From the NCBI GenBank assembly GCA_030446525.1, contig JAUJNC010000020.1:1-36966 (forward strand): 36,966 nucleotides of DNA, written 5' to 3'. This stretch comes from Armatimonadaceae bacterium. Lineage in GTDB: Bacteria; Armatimonadota; Armatimonadia; Armatimonadales; Armatimonadaceae. Position numbers and translations under genes: made by a program. Positions 9,864 to 20,054 of the stretch are shown here, piece by piece. How positions within the stretch are numbered: position 1 is the first letter of the stretch; every line of letters starts with the position of its first letter. The notes below the pieces were generated by a model that ran no database searches, had not been told where the DNA came from, and saw only the letters and a list, made by a program, of their open reading frames with translations.

Positions 9864-9921
9864 TTCCCGGTACCTCCCGTCCTTGCTTTTTGGGACAGCG
9901 CATTATCGCGCGAATAACATG

Positions 9922-9927
9922 TATAAT
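9922..9927 (+). promoter_or_regulatory. Candidate -10 box for the AraC-type regulator gene
   Basis: TATAAT preceded by TG, 73 bases before the ATG at 10000. The A+T-rich stretch 9901-9935 contains a near-palindrome, TTATCGCGCGAATAA, that could be an operator. No strong -35. The region also faces the divergent DUF4091 gene. Confidence 0.4.
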
Positions 9928-9999
9928 ATGCTACAGGCGGGAGAATAGGAATGGCGTTTTTGCCACAAAACTTGTGCTTTCTGATTGGGGTGGGCTATC

Positions 10000-10950
10000 A
10001 TGAGCTACGTCGACGAGTCCAGGGTGCTGTTCCGGGACCACGTCAACACGCCGCTGGGGCGCTGAGGCTCTCGGGATACATCAAGGACAGCGTGGGGGTC
10101 CCCGCCCACTCGCTGGCGGGGTCTTCCGCCTATTCCCCGAAAAAGGCCCCTCCTATCCCATGCGCGTCCTGGGCTGCTACGTGATCGTTTATCTGCTGGA
10201 GGGCAGCGGCTTCTACCGCGATGCGAACTGGTACTTCCAGCCGGTGCGCGCCGGCGACCTGATCCTCATCTTTCCCGAGTGGCGCACCGCTACGGGCCGG
10301 GGCCGGGGGCGCTGGAGCGAGTTTTACCTGGAGTTCGACGGGCCCGTCTTCGACCTGTGGCACGAGGTGGGGCTGCTCGACGTGACCCGGCCCATCCACC
10401 ACCTGGAGCCGATCGACTATTGGCTCGCCCGATTCCGGGCGGTCGCCGAAGCGCCGCGCCCCGCCAGCCTGGCCGGGCGGATCGGGGAGGTGTACCGGTT
10501 CCTCGGCATCCTCACGGATTTCCTGGCGCCGGACTCGGCGGAGACGCCGGAGGTGTCCGACCTGCGGTGGCTTTCCCGGTCGCGCAACCTGCTCGAGATG
10601 CACCTGAACCGGGACATCGACCTGGTCCAGATCGCCCGGCAGGTCGGCCTGTCCTACGCGAGCTTCCGCAACGCTTCCAGCAGCACACCGGCGTGTCGCC
10701 GGCGCGCTACCGCGCCACCAAGCGCATCGACGCCGCCTGCGAGCCTGCAGCACACCCAGATGACGAGCAAGGAGATCGCCAAAAGCCTCGGCTTCAGCGA
10801 CGAGTTCTACTTCTCAAACGCTTCAAGCAGATCATGGGGACCACCCCCGCGCTTTCCGCCAGCGCTTGCCCCGAGGGCACGCCGTTCCCGGTATCGACAA
10901 CACAGGGATTCCGGCCGGTTCCGTCGAATGATCTGTGGAAGGAGAAGTGA
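10000..10950 (+). pseudogene. AraC-family transcriptional regulator, frameshifted
   Basis: ATG 10000 starts MSYVDESRVLFRDHVNTPLG. One base seems missing in the G run near 10061, after which ALRLSGYIKDSVGVPAHSLAG continues. A second missing G near 10122 restores the main frame, with FRLFPEKGPSYPMRVLGCY and a cupin-like ligand-binding domain to about 10660. The C-terminal AraC DNA-binding domain is split again: IDLVQIARQVGLSYASFR (first helix-turn-helix), then FQQHTGVSPARYRATKRIDA, then MTSKEIAKSLGFSDEFYFS (second helix-turn-helix), then KRFKQIMGTTP and a tail ending at 10950. All parts are present in order, so the gene was recently intact or is misassembled. Regulators of this type in glycan-degrading bacteria often control neighbouring hydrolase genes; whether it acts on the DUF4091 gene is unknown. 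Confidence 0.75.
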
Positions 10951-10953
10951 TAA

Positions 10954-11937
10954 ATGGAAACCGTCAAGTATGCTCTGCAATGTAGATGATGCGGTCCCCT
11001 TGTTCCATCCCCGCGCTCTCCCGGCCCTGTCGTCCGGTGCCGGCACTGCGAATTGGTGTACATATCCCCGCGCGTTGCCCACGCATTGATCGAGGAAGGA
11101 CCCGTGTTAGGCGATCAGCCTCCGGAAATGCTGCAAAGCGACGACTGGAAGTACCTGGAGGACAGCTGGGAGCGGAGCGTCCTCGAGGGAAAGCAAGAGG
11201 AATGGCCGGCGCTGAACTGAACGCCAACCGCACACTGGATAGGCTCCAACGGTTCAAGCAGCCACCGGGCAGACTACTGGACTTCGGCTGTGGCGGGGGT
11301 TCTTTTATCCACCGCCAAAGCGCGCGGCTGGGAGGCTTTCGGTCTCGAGCCGCTCCCCGGACACGCCGTCTACGCACGGGCCAAATTCAAGGTGGATGTG
11401 GTATGCGACGTTTTGCGCGACGACACTTTCCGAACCGACTATTTTGACGTGGTCACGGCTTTCCAGGTTTTTTGAGCACCTACCCGATCCTAGAGGAGAT
11501 TTGCGGAAGCTGGTCCGGTTCATGAAACCAGGCGGCGTCATGCTGATCGAGGTCCCTCACATCGAAACACTGTGGGTCAAATTGCTCCGGAAACACCGGC
11601 ATTTCGTCCCGGATCACCTTTTCTTTTATTCCGCGAGAACGCTATCCCGGCTGATGGAGATGTGCGGGCTCGAGGTGCTCGATGCGTATTACCCGACCCG
11701 GCGGATGACACTGAGACACCTTTCAGGGCGGTGGCCTCAAGGCGAATCTTGCCGGTGAGCAACAGGCTGAAAAACGTCATCGTTCTTTAACCTGCTCTAC
11801 TTCTTGAAGTTTGTCGGATTAAAACGTTAGGGCGTCTGCGGCTCAGCAGAGGACGTCCGAGCAGATCACCATTCAGCGGTGTGGTCGCGAAGAGCAACGC
11901 CATCGCCCTGATGCGCGCCGTGGGGCTTGAGGTATGA
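10954..11937 (+). pseudogene. Class I SAM-dependent methyltransferase with N-terminal zinc ribbon, frameshifted
   Basis: Starts at ATG 10954 (AAGGAGAAG just upstream) and follows the AraC gene by three bases. The opening METVKYALQCR runs into a TGA; the next frame supplies RCRHCELVYISPRVAHAL, the ribbon/arm common in sugar and lipid methyltransferases, up to about 11215. The SAM motif I, LLDFGCGGG, follows in a shifted frame. After a break at the G run near 11295 comes LSTAKARGWEAFGLEP; an extra T near 11470 precedes EHLPDPRGDLRKLVRFMKPG and the C-terminal EVPHIETLW region. The tail resumes as FFNLLYFLKFVGLK (about 11783) and finally ends at TGA 11935-11937 (SNAIALMRAVGLEV). The final stop overlaps the next gene's ATG. 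The substrate is unknown. Confidence 0.7.
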
Positions 11938-12413
11938 CAGCGCCACTCCCCGTCCTCGCCGGGCCTGGAAAGGCTTTCCGGATGTCCTTCAGGCGTTTCG
12001 TGCTCCCGATCATCGGCATCACCACGGCTGTCGGCACCCTGATGGTGTTCGCCGCATTTGGGACCAGGACCGCTCTGCCACTCCTCCTGACGGGCGTTCT
12101 TCCAGGGATAGCCACCACATCTGTTCTGGGCCTGCTCGTGGTGGGGTATTTCAAGGTCGTCCTGCACGCCCACGGCATCCGGGGGTATAACTTCTGGGGC
12201 CTGTCGGCGTCCCTGACGTGGCAGGAGATCGCCTCCGTAAAGCCGGTCAACCTGTTCGGGTATCGTTTCCTGCGCCTGGCGCCGGGCAGCGCGGGCAGCG
12301 CTCTCTGGCTCCCGCTGTTTCTCCAGGACATGGGAGCGGTTCGCTCCGCGGTGCTGGAGTACGCCCCGCCGCACTCCCCGATGCGGGCTTACTTCGAGCG
12401 GTACCGCACGTAA
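11934..12413 (+). CDS. Small membrane protein with two N-terminal helices and a PH-like C-terminus
   Basis: 159 residues. The start ATG overlaps the preceding methyltransferase stop as ATGA, implying translational coupling. Two hydrophobic helices (about residues 22-43 and 48-72) are followed by a soluble beta-rich segment (KVVLHAHGIRGYNFWGLSAS, LTWQEIASVKPVNLFGYRFL). This layout resembles bacterial PH-like membrane proteins, but the match is by architecture only. It is probably cotranscribed with the AraC and methyltransferase genes. Function unknown. Confidence 0.7.
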   Translation: MTAPLPVLAGPGKAFRMSFRRFVLPIIGITTAVGTLMVFAAFGTRTALPLLLTGVLPGIATTSVLGLLVVGYFKVVLHAHGIRGYNFWGLSASLTWQEIASVKPVNLFGYRFLRLAPGSAGSALWLPLFLQDMGAVRSAVLEYAPPHSPMRAYFERYRT

Positions 12414-12551
12414 CGCGGCACGGCGCCGGGCGCAGGTGTCACCCCGCTGGTGGAGTAGGCCCACGCCGCGATCGGGCGGCCCGCGGTGTCGCCGAACTGG
12501 TAGGCCGCTTCCGCCGTGGCGTCGAACCCCTTAAGGTCAGGCGTCCCTTCG
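12389..12551 (-). other. Possible 3' fragment of a gene downstream of cheW
   Basis: Reading leftwards past cheW, a minus-strand frame encodes GFDATAEAAYQFGDTAGRPI and ends RYVRYRSK with TAA at 12391-12389. It overlaps the plus-strand gene end by 25 bases and has no start of its own. The composition looks protein-like, but no family is recognised. It may be a remnant. Confidence 0.2.
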
Positions 12552-13082
12552 CAGCTCCTTGAGCGCCTCCGCGCCCTCGGCCCCGTTGGAAAGCGCCTTG
12601 CGCACGTCCAGCAGCAGGATCAGGCGCTCCTCGGCATCTTCCCTGCGCCGGTGCGTCGGGATGCGCCCGATGCCGGTGATGCAGTCGATGTCGCTCGAGG
12701 CCACCAGCCAGGAGGGCGGGTCGATCGAGGTCTCGGGCACGCGCAGCACCTCGGACACGGCGTCGACGATAAGGCCCGCGGTCAGGCCCTCCACGTCCAC
12801 GATCACGATGCGCGACGCTTTGTGCTTCTCCTCCGCGAGCGGCGGCAGGCCGAAGCGGGTCCTGAGGTCGATCACGGGCAGGATGCGCCCGCGCAGGTTC
12901 ATGACGCCCTTGACGAAGGGGGGGGTCCGGGGGACCCAGGTGATCGCCTGGGGCGTGATCACCGTGTGGATGTAGGCGATGTCGACGCCGTAGATCTCTT
13001 CGGCCAGGTGCAGGGCGACGATCTGGCGCTCCGCGCCGGACTCGGCCGGGGCCCCGGGCTTTTCCAAAAGTCCTGTGCTCAC
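12537..13082 (-). CDS. cheW: Chemotaxis adaptor CheW
   Basis: 181 residues with the CheW fold: QIVALHLAEEIYGVDIAYI (the ligand-like first strands), PFVKGVMNLRGRILPVIDLR (family signature), then RIVIVDVEGLTAGLIVDAV and VASSDIDCITGIGRI. It couples chemoreceptors to the CheA kinase; no cheA is in the window. Start is a GTG at 13082 with AAGGAA upstream. It is the last gene of the operon, 94 bases after the MCP stop, with a strong hairpin in between. Confidence 0.93.
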   Translation of the reverse strand: MSTGLLEKPGAPAESGAERQIVALHLAEEIYGVDIAYIHTVITPQAITWVPRTPPFVKGVMNLRGRILPVIDLRTRFGLPPLAEEKHKASRIVIVDVEGLTAGLIVDAVSEVLRVPETSIDPPSWLVASSDIDCITGIGRIPTHRRREDAEERLILLLDVRKALSNGAEGAEALKELRRDA

Positions 13083-13133
13083 CTTTGGTTCCTTTTACTG
13101 GTTACTGGACTGACGTTCTGGATGGCAGCATCC

Positions 13134-13161
13134 CACCCGGGGGTAGCCATACCCCCGGGTG
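13134..13161 (-). terminator. Intercistronic hairpin between mcp and cheW
   Basis: Perfect 12-bp inverted repeat (13134-13145 against 13150-13161) with a four-base loop. No T-tract follows on the minus strand, so it may attenuate, or protect the upstream mRNA 3' end, rather than terminate fully. That would lower cheW relative to the receptor gene. Confidence 0.45.
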
Positions 13162-13176
13162 ATCGTGCGTGGGTGG

Positions 13177-15138
13177 TTACGCGGCCTTGAGCAGAGTCAG
13201 AGTCGGTTTGCCCGCCGTCTGCCCCGTCTCCTCGACGCGGAACTGCGCCACGGCGGCCTCCAGGTCCCGGGCGATCGTGGACAGCTCCTCGGAGGAGGCC
13301 ACCAGCTCCTCGACCGAGGCGCTCGTCTGCTGGGTCGTGCCCGCCACCGTCTGCACCGAGGCCGAGACCTCCTCGGCCGAGGCCGACATCTCCTGCGTCG
13401 CCGTGCTGCTCTCTTCGACCACCGCCGCCACCTCGGCGATGCTTTTAGAAACCTCATCCGAGGCCGCCGTCATCTCCTCAGCGGCGGCACAGATACCCTG
13501 GACGCGGTCGGTGACCGTATGGACCACTTCCTGAATCCGCGCCAGCGCGCTGCCCGCCTGTTCCGCCAGCGCCGTCCCTGCCTCGACCTCGCGCGTGCCG
13601 GCCTCCATCGAGGCGACTGCCTGCCGGGTGCGGGTCTGGATGTTGGCGATCAGCGCGCTGATCTCGCGGGTGGCGTTCCCCGACCGTTCGGCCAGCTTTC
13701 GCACCTCATCCGCCACCACGGCGAATCCCCGACCCGCCTCGCCGGCGCGTGCCGCTTCGATGGCGGCGTTGAGGGCTAGCAGGTTGGTTTGCGCGGCGAT
13801 CTCGTCGATGGTCTGGATGATGGTGCCGATCTGGCCCGACGCCTCACCCAGGATATGGATCACCTCGGCGGATTCGGAAACCGTATGACGGATGCGGTGC
13901 ATGCCGGCGACGGTTTGGCTCACTGCCTGCCCACCCGCGGTGGCCACTTCCGTGGCGTCCGCGGTGGCTCTGGTGGCCATCTCCGCGTCGCGGGCGACGC
14001 TGCCCACGGTCTCGGCCAGCTGCCTGATGAGTTCGGCGCCTTCGGAGACGGAGCGGGCCTGGTTGGCGCTGCCCTGGGCGACCTCGCCCGCGCCGCGCGC
14101 TGACTGATCGCTAGCGTTCGCCACCTCCTGCATCGTGGCGGTGATCTCCTCGGTGGCGGCCCCCACCTGCTGCGCGGTACTGGCCAGCGTTCCCGATGCC
14201 GTAGCCACCTGCCCTGCGGACACCTGCAGCCGTCTTACCAGGTCGGACAGCGCCGCCTGCGACGTCTGGAACGATCCGGTGGTGGCCTTGACCTGATCCA
14301 GCATGTCATTGAAGGTCTTGGCTAAATCCCCGAACTCGTCTTTGGTGCGGATATCGAGCGGATCCGTGCCCGTTTCGATCTTGGCGGTCAGGTCACCGTG
14401 CTCCATCGCCTGGACGGCACTCGTGAGGTTGGTGATGCAAATGCTTTGCAGTTTGGCCAGCCGATCCATGACTTGCGTCAGGGTGCCGGTGATCCGGCGT
14501 GAGATGGCTATCGCCAAAATCCCCCCCAGGAGGAGGCTACCGCACAAGACGGCTATCACCCACAAGCGTGACGAGGCGTAGAGCTGGTCACCCAAACGGC
14601 TCGCTGTCTGTCCGCCCCTCATGTTCAGGTCGGCGAGTTCCAGCAGCGTTGCGCATGCGGCGTCAAATTCCTGCTGTGACTTTCCCCGGAGCACAGCCAG
14701 GGCTTCTTTCTTCCGGTTAAAGCGCGAGAGATCAACTACCTTGGTGTGCTGCTCCAGGTAGCTCGCCCACTGCGCCTTGAACTCCTCGTACCGCTTCTTT
14801 TCTTCACCGGAAGAGATCAGCTTCTCGTACGCAGCCTGATTGCTTTTGAGTGTGGCCAGCACCTTGTTCAGGTCTTTTTCCCTTGCGTCCATCTCCGCTT
14901 TTGTCGGCGAATTGATGTGCTGGAGTTCCGCGATGCGGAAGTCCGAGGTGTTGGTGTTCATGTCCGCGGTGACCTTGACGCTCGGCATCCAGTTGATCTC
15001 CATGTCCGTGGATGTCTGATTGACATCGCGCAACTTGAGGATAGAGAAGATGCCAAGGAAGGCCGTCAAGGCGAGAACGGCCAGAAAGCTTACCAGGAGC
15101 TTCCTTACGACTCGGAGATTATCGAACCAGTTAATCAT
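13177..15138 (-). CDS. Methyl-accepting chemotaxis protein
   Basis: 653 residues. TM1 at about 13-33 ([20 protein letters not shown]), a periplasmic four-helix-bundle sensor (about 34-188, with [10 protein letters not shown] typical of 4HB_MCP), TM2 at about 190-212, HAMP at about 213-290, then the cytoplasmic signalling coiled coil. Its tip carries [20 protein letters not shown] followed by [16 protein letters not shown]. The C-terminus [10 protein letters not shown] is usual for receptors that signal through CheW/CheA; no NWETF-type CheR tether is present. Its ATG overlaps the stop of the upstream GGDEF gene as ATGA. The ligand is unknown. Confidence 0.95.
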   Translation of the reverse strand: MINWFDNLRVVRKLLVSFLAVLALTAFLGIFSILKLRDVNQTSTDMEINWMPSVKVTADMNTNTSDFRIAELQHINSPTKAEMDAREKDLNKVLATLKSNQAAYEKLISSGEEKKRYEEFKAQWASYLEQHTKVVDLSRFNRKKEALAVLRGKSQQEFDAACATLLELADLNMRGGQTASRLGDQLYASSRLWVIAVLCGSLLLGGILAIAISRRITGTLTQVMDRLAKLQSICITNLTSAVQAMEHGDLTAKIETGTDPLDIRTKDEFGDLAKTFNDMLDQVKATTGSFQTSQAALSDLVRRLQVSAGQVATASGTLASTAQQVGAATEEITATMQEVANASDQSARGAGEVAQGSANQARSVSEGAELIRQLAETVGSVARDAEMATRATADATEVATAGGQAVSQTVAGMHRIRHTVSESAEVIHILGEASGQIGTIIQTIDEIAAQTNLLALNAAIEAARAGEAGRGFAVVADEVRKLAERSGNATREISALIANIQTRTRQAVASMEAGTREVEAGTALAEQAGSALARIQEVVHTVTDRVQGICAAAEEMTAASDEVSKSIAEVAAVVEESSTATQEMSASAEEVSASVQTVAGTTQQTSASVEELVASSEELSTIARDLEAAVAQFRVEETGQTAGKPTLTLLKAA

Positions 15139-16607
15139 AACGTTTGCTCCTTAGGCGTGTTTCTTGCCGCAGGCTCTGTGATGGCGTTCTGGAAAAAATC
15201 CGCGGCATGGGTCACCCGGTTCCGGCCGCTTTCCTTGGAGCGATAAAGCGCCCTATCTGCCTGGGCGATTAGCTCAGCCCGGCTCCTCATGGCGGCGGTC
15301 AACGTGGCCACGCCAAAGCTGGCCGTCACCGGGCGCTGCGGCCACGGCGCCTGCCCGATCGCTGCCCGCAACCGCTCGGCTGCCGTGCGCGCGCCCGCAC
15401 AATCCGTGTGGGGCAGCACGACTACGAACTCCTCGCCGCCGTAACGGGCCGCAAAGTCGCTGTCGCGTGCGCCCCGCTGCAAGAGGTGCGCCACCGTTTG
15501 GAGCACCTGGTCGCCCGCGGGGTGGCCGAAGGTGTCGTTATACTGCTTGAAATGGTCCACGTCCAAAAGCAGCAGTGACAGCGGCGTGTTGTAGCGAAGA
15601 GTGCGCTCCCACTCCCTTTCCAACCGCTCCTGGAAGGCACGGTGGTTCTTCAGTCCGGTCAGCCCATCCAAGGTCGCGAGCGCTTCCAGCCGGGCGTTGG
15701 CTGCCTCCAACTCTCGTCGCTGCTCCAAGATCCGCTGTTCCTGCCGCTTGCGCTCGGTGATGTCGGTGGACGATCCCGCCATGCGCACAACCTCGTGATT
15801 CCGGTTCCACAGTGCCTGCCCCCGGTCCAGGATCCACTTGTAGCTGCCGTCCTTGCACCGGATGCGGTATTCGGCGACATAGAATTCGGTCTTCTTGTCG
15901 AAGTGGTCCTGGATCGCTTGCTGTACCCGGGCGATGTCGTCCGGATGCACCCGCTTGGTTCGTTGCTCGAGCGTACCCGCGATCTCGTACTTCTCGTAGC
16001 CCAGCATCTCCTTCCAGCGCGGGGAGAAGAAGGCATTGCCCGTCTTCACGTTCCAGTCCCAGATCCCGTCGTTGTTACCCCGCAAGGCGAGCTGCCACCG
16101 CTCCTCGCTCTCCCAGAGCGCCTCCTGCGCCAGCTTGCGCTCGGTGATATCCACGTTGGCGCTGATGCCGCCGGTGATCGTGTCGTTCGGGCCCCTGAGC
16201 GGGAACGTGTTGCACAGCAGGTGGCGCGTTGTGCCGTCCGGGTGCAGGTGCTCGCACTCCAGTCCTTCGTAGGTGTCGCCCGCGAACACGCTGGCGACCA
16301 GTGCCTTGGTGATCTCCCAATCCTGCGGGCGTCCGATGACCTCCCAGATCTTTTTGTGGAACACCTCGTGGGCGCGCAGCCCGAAGAGCGCTTCAAAGGC
16401 GCGATTCCATTCGAGGATGTGCCCCTCGGCGTCGTAGCAAAAGCACGCCACCGGCAGCCCTTGAAAAAGTTCCTGAAAGCGGCATGCCGACTGCTCAAGA
16501 AGGGCATTCATCTGGGCAAGGCTCTGGGCGTCGTGGTCGTGCTCCCGTCCCTGATTGCGTTCTTCGCGGGCCAGGCTCTGGCGGGCAATCTGCGTGTGTG
16601 CTTCCAT
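15135..16607 (-). CDS. PAS-PAS-GGDEF diguanylate cyclase
   Basis: 490 residues. Coiled N-terminus (about 1-30), PAS 1 (about 33-150: [20 protein letters not shown]), PAS 2 with PAC (about 155-285, ITERK after each), a coiled linker ([20 protein letters not shown]), then GGDEF (about 300-465). The active site is GGEEF at 390-394, and an RxxD product-inhibition site (R381-D384) stands exactly five residues before it, so it should make c-di-GMP and be feedback-inhibited. There are no membrane helices. Start ATG at 16607; the frame stays open upstream but runs antisense-like through cheX. The gene is coupled by ATGA overlap to the receptor gene, tying c-di-GMP synthesis to the chemotaxis operon. 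Confidence 0.93.
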   Translation of the reverse strand: MEAHTQIARQSLAREERNQGREHDHDAQSLAQMNALLEQSACRFQELFQGLPVACFCYDAEGHILEWNRAFEALFGLRAHEVFHKKIWEVIGRPQDWEITKALVASVFAGDTYEGLECEHLHPDGTTRHLLCNTFPLRGPNDTITGGISANVDITERKLAQEALWESEERWQLALRGNNDGIWDWNVKTGNAFFSPRWKEMLGYEKYEIAGTLEQRTKRVHPDDIARVQQAIQDHFDKKTEFYVAEYRIRCKDGSYKWILDRGQALWNRNHEVVRMAGSSTDITERKRQEQRILEQRRELEAANARLEALATLDGLTGLKNHRAFQERLEREWERTLRYNTPLSLLLLDVDHFKQYNDTFGHPAGDQVLQTVAHLLQRGARDSDFAARYGGEEFVVVLPHTDCAGARTAAERLRAAIGQAPWPQRPVTASFGVATLTAAMRSRAELIAQADRALYRSKESGRNRVTHAADFFQNAITEPAARNTPKEQTL

Positions 16608-16663
16608 CAGGTGCCGTTGGGATAGCAAAGATCTGCTTCTTCCGTTTCTTCCGTAATGTGAGG

Positions 16664-17128
16664 CTATTTCTTGCCTTGCAGCCCTACCGTGATGGACAGG
16701 TGACCCAGTGCTATCTCCAGCGGGATTACAATAGCCGGGATGGAAAGCGTACTGATTGTCACCTTGCTGCCGCGAACAATCGTCGGCGGCGTGATGTCGC
16801 ACACGTAGCCCGCCTCCGACAGGTGCAGCATGGCGTTGCCGCTGATCATGTTGCCCAGCTCGGCGATCGCGCTGGCCGCCAGCTGGTCGAAGATCTTGAT
16901 CGGCTGGCCCACCATCGCCGAAGCGACCTGATCGGCCGTGGTGAGCGACATGCCGTAGATCACCTGGCCCTCGATCTGCCCGGTCACGCCACACACCACG
17001 TTCACCTGCTGGCTGGTGAAGGAGGTGGGCTGCATCGCCAGGTTGCCCTTGGCCGGCGCCTGGCCCAGCACCATCTCCAGCACGGACGAGGAGGCGATCA
17101 CGAAGGGGTTGATAAGCTCGACCTTCAT
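16664..17128 (-). CDS. cheX: CheX-type CheY-phosphate phosphatase
   Basis: 154 residues matching the CheX/CheC/FliY phosphatase fold. The catalytic ExxN is ELGN (E90, N93) within IAELGNMISGNA. N-terminal MKVELINPFVIASSSVLEMV is the usual CheX opening. It dephosphorylates CheY-P and so terminates the signal. AGGAG lies seven bases before the ATG. It follows cheY by 12 bases and is certainly cotranscribed. Confidence 0.92.
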   Translation of the reverse strand: MKVELINPFVIASSSVLEMVLGQAPAKGNLAMQPTSFTSQQVNVVCGVTGQIEGQVIYGMSLTTADQVASAMVGQPIKIFDQLAASAIAELGNMISGNAMLHLSEAGYVCDITPPTIVRGSKVTISTLSIPAIVIPLEIALGHLSITVGLQGKK

Positions 17129-17140
17129 CTTGTGCTCCTG

Positions 17141-17503
17141 TTAGCCGATCAGCTTCTTGATGCTCTCGAGCACGCGCCCGGGCTCGAACGGCTTGACGAT
17201 GAAGTCCTTGGCGCCGGCCTGGATGGCCTCGACGACCATGTTCTTCTGCCCCGTGGCGGTGCACATGACGACCTTGGCCTCGGGGTCATTGCTCTTGATG
17301 GTGCGCGTGGCGGTGATGCCGTCCATGACGGGCATGGTGATGTCCATCAGCACCAGGTCGGGCTGGTGGGTGGCGTACTTGTCGACGGCCTCCTGGCCGT
17401 TGGCGGCCTCGTCGACCACCTCATAGCCGTTGGACGTCAAGATGTTCTTGAGGGTGGCGCGCATGAACATGGCGTCATCCGTGATCAGGATTTTTTTAGC
17501 CAT
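17141..17503 (-). CDS. cheY: Chemotaxis response regulator CheY
   Basis: A 120-residue single-domain receiver. Acid pocket D9/D10, phospho-acceptor D54 (LVLMDITMPVMDG), switch T82 and conserved K104 (FIVKPF). No output domain, so it probably acts on the flagellar or pilus motor, or as a shuttle. First gene of the minus-strand chemotaxis operon cheY-cheX-GGDEF-mcp-cheW; its phosphatase is encoded next door, while the kinase is elsewhere. Confidence 0.95.
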   Translation of the reverse strand: MAKKILITDDAMFMRATLKNILTSNGYEVVDEAANGQEAVDKYATHQPDLVLMDITMPVMDGITATRTIKSNDPEAKVVMCTATGQKNMVVEAIQAGAKDFIVKPFEPGRVLESIKKLIG

Positions 17504-17598
17504 TGATGTCTGCTTTCTGTTGACGGGTTGCCGGGTGTGAGGGACGCCCTTGCACAGGCATCACACCACAGTAATTCCACGATAGTTATATTGGAAGG

Positions 17599-17630
17599 GG
17601 CGGCAAAATCAACAGGTTGATTTTGCCGCC
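17599..17630 (-). terminator. Strong inverted repeat between the 17664 gene end and cheY
   Basis: Perfect 14-bp arms (17599-17612 against 17617-17630) with a four-base loop and an internal A4/T4 block. It lies 34 bases past a minus-strand stop (17664) and about 95 bases before cheY, as expected for a terminator that separates the two units. Confidence 0.6.
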
Positions 17631-17663
17631 CGGGGCCCGGCGGGCGTGCCGCCGGCTTGCCGC

Positions 17664-17945
17664 TATTTCGGCTTGAGGTTTCCCGCCAGATCCGCGGCGT
17701 CCAGCGGGCGCCGATAACGCTCCTCGCCGCGCAGGCGGTGGCGCGCAAGGTTGGGCGCATCTGCGGGCCGCCGGTTGTGCCCGGGAACAACTGGGCCACT
17801 TCCAGGTTCTGTCGCAGATGTTTGGTCATGCTGGGGAGAGTCATTCGCAGGTGGTGCGCCTTGTCGCCGGGTTGGTCCGCCGGCGCCTCGCCGTGCAACC
17901 GCTCAAGACCTATGTGCCGGCAGGAACGCGCCCCTATTGAAGGTG
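17664..17945 (-). pseudogene. Short unrecognised gene or gene remnant, frameshifted
   Basis: Three minus-strand pieces join into one protein-like sequence: PTFNRGAFLPAHRS, then ERLHGEAPADQPGDKAHHLR continuing to EVAQLFPG, then LARHRLRGEERYRRPLDAAD ending NLKPK with TAG at 17664. The reading breaks twice. A terminator-like hairpin follows it and another hairpin (17959-17982) closes the gene upstream of it, so at most about 100 residues fit. I do not recognise the family. Confidence 0.35.
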
Positions 17946-17958
17946 GGCGGCACGAAGA

Positions 17959-17982
17959 AAGGCCGGGCGATCGCCCGGCCTT
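17959..17982 (-). terminator. Rho-independent terminator of the ferritin-like gene pair
   Basis: Perfect 24-base palindrome (AAGGCCGGGCGA and its complement) 46 bases after the second ferritin-like stop, followed on the minus strand by TTTCTTCG. Confidence 0.75.
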
Positions 17983-18027
17983 CCGAAGGTCCGCCTGCGC
18001 ACGGCCGTCAGCCGGCCGTCCACACTG

Positions 18028-18926
<899 letters not shown>

Positions 18927-18943
18927 GTTCGTTCCTTTCTCTT

Positions 18944-19862
18944 CTACGCGGCGGTGATCGTGCCGTTCAGGCCGTTGGGGAAGAAGCCGCCCCGGCTCGC
19001 GGGCCCCGAGGGTTGGAGATAAACGATGCGCAGCACCTCGCTCGTGCTCCGGCTGAACGCGATGGCGTTGTTGTCCGCCGGGACGAGGTTCGCGCTGCCG
19101 CCGATGACGATCCCCTGGTCCTTGTCGGCCGGGCCGTCGGCGGCGTCGCGCAGGTCGAGATCTGCTGCGCGATGGTCACGGCGCTGCCGCCCAGGCCCTG
19201 CAGCACCGTGCGGATCTCGCCCGCGTGGTAGGCCTCGACGGCATGGATGCCCGCGGCGGCCTCCAGGAAGTCCTTGTTGCTGAGCAGTGTGACCGCGCCC
19301 ATGTACGCGGTCACGCCGACGTCCTCGAAGAGGAAGGCCCCCAGCAGGAAGCTGGTCTCGTCGGCGAAGGGGTCGAAGGCGCTGCCGATGCCGGCGGCCT
19401 GGGCGGCGGCGTTGAAGCTGGCCTGCAGGTCAATGGCCGGGCGGGCGACCGCCGCCCCGCCCAGCGCCGAGCGCAGGAACCGGACATGGGCCTCCTCGTC
19501 GCGGGCGATCTCCTCGGCGTACTGGCGAAACGCCGGGGTGCTGAAGGGACCTGCCGCCCGCCGGTCACCGCGCCCGCGCCCGCCCCCACGTCACCGGCAG
19601 CAAGGCCGGCCCCGAACGCGCCGCGCAGGTAGTACTCGGCCTCCAGGTACTCGAGGTTGAGCGCGAAGTTAAGCACGTCCGCGTCGGTGACGCGGCCGGC
19701 GGGGGGGTTCGGCGTGCCGCCGCCGGGGGGATTGTCGCCCCGCCCGAGTATGTTGCCGCCGCAGCCGGCCAGCAGCGCCGCCCCGGCCCCCGTCGCGCCC
19801 GCGCGCGCCAGGAGCGCACGCCGGCTCAGGGAGCCGCGCGTGACCTGGTCGAAATCTTTCAC
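18944..19862 (-). pseudogene. Ferritin-like (Ferritin_2) exported protein, upstream copy, frameshifted
   Basis: Start is GTG 19862 with AAAGGAG eight bases upstream, giving [20 protein letters not shown], a Tat/lipoprotein-like signal with LLAGCGGN (possible lipobox) and a glycine/proline linker. [20 protein letters not shown] and [14 protein letters not shown] follow. The frame breaks near 19560 and resumes with [20 protein letters not shown] and [20 protein letters not shown], continuing through [20 protein letters not shown] and [21 protein letters not shown] second break at AQQIS (about 19160) leads to [20 protein letters not shown] and the end [13 protein letters not shown]. Most of the core is nearly identical to the downstream copy at the nucleotide level, so this is a recent tandem duplication or gene conversion. 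Confidence 0.75.
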
Positions 19863-20054
19863 CGTACAAACTCCTTTCCGGATGGCGCCGACGTCCCTGC
19901 TGAGTTCCGGGACGGCGCGCCAGGGTCGAATGGTGATACACACAACCCGGTACTATTATCGGGATGCGCGTGTGGTTTCCTTAGGGTATCCGCGGGGGAG
20001 ATTTTGCGCCGGCTGGCAGGACAGCGGGGGCGGCAAGGCGGAGGTACGGGGGCG

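Noticed and set aside
16610..17264. Upstream extension of the GGDEF frame through cheX and cheY
   Set aside because: The extension is out of frame with clear CheX and CheY coding sequence and has no conserved domain; the ATG at 16607 fits.
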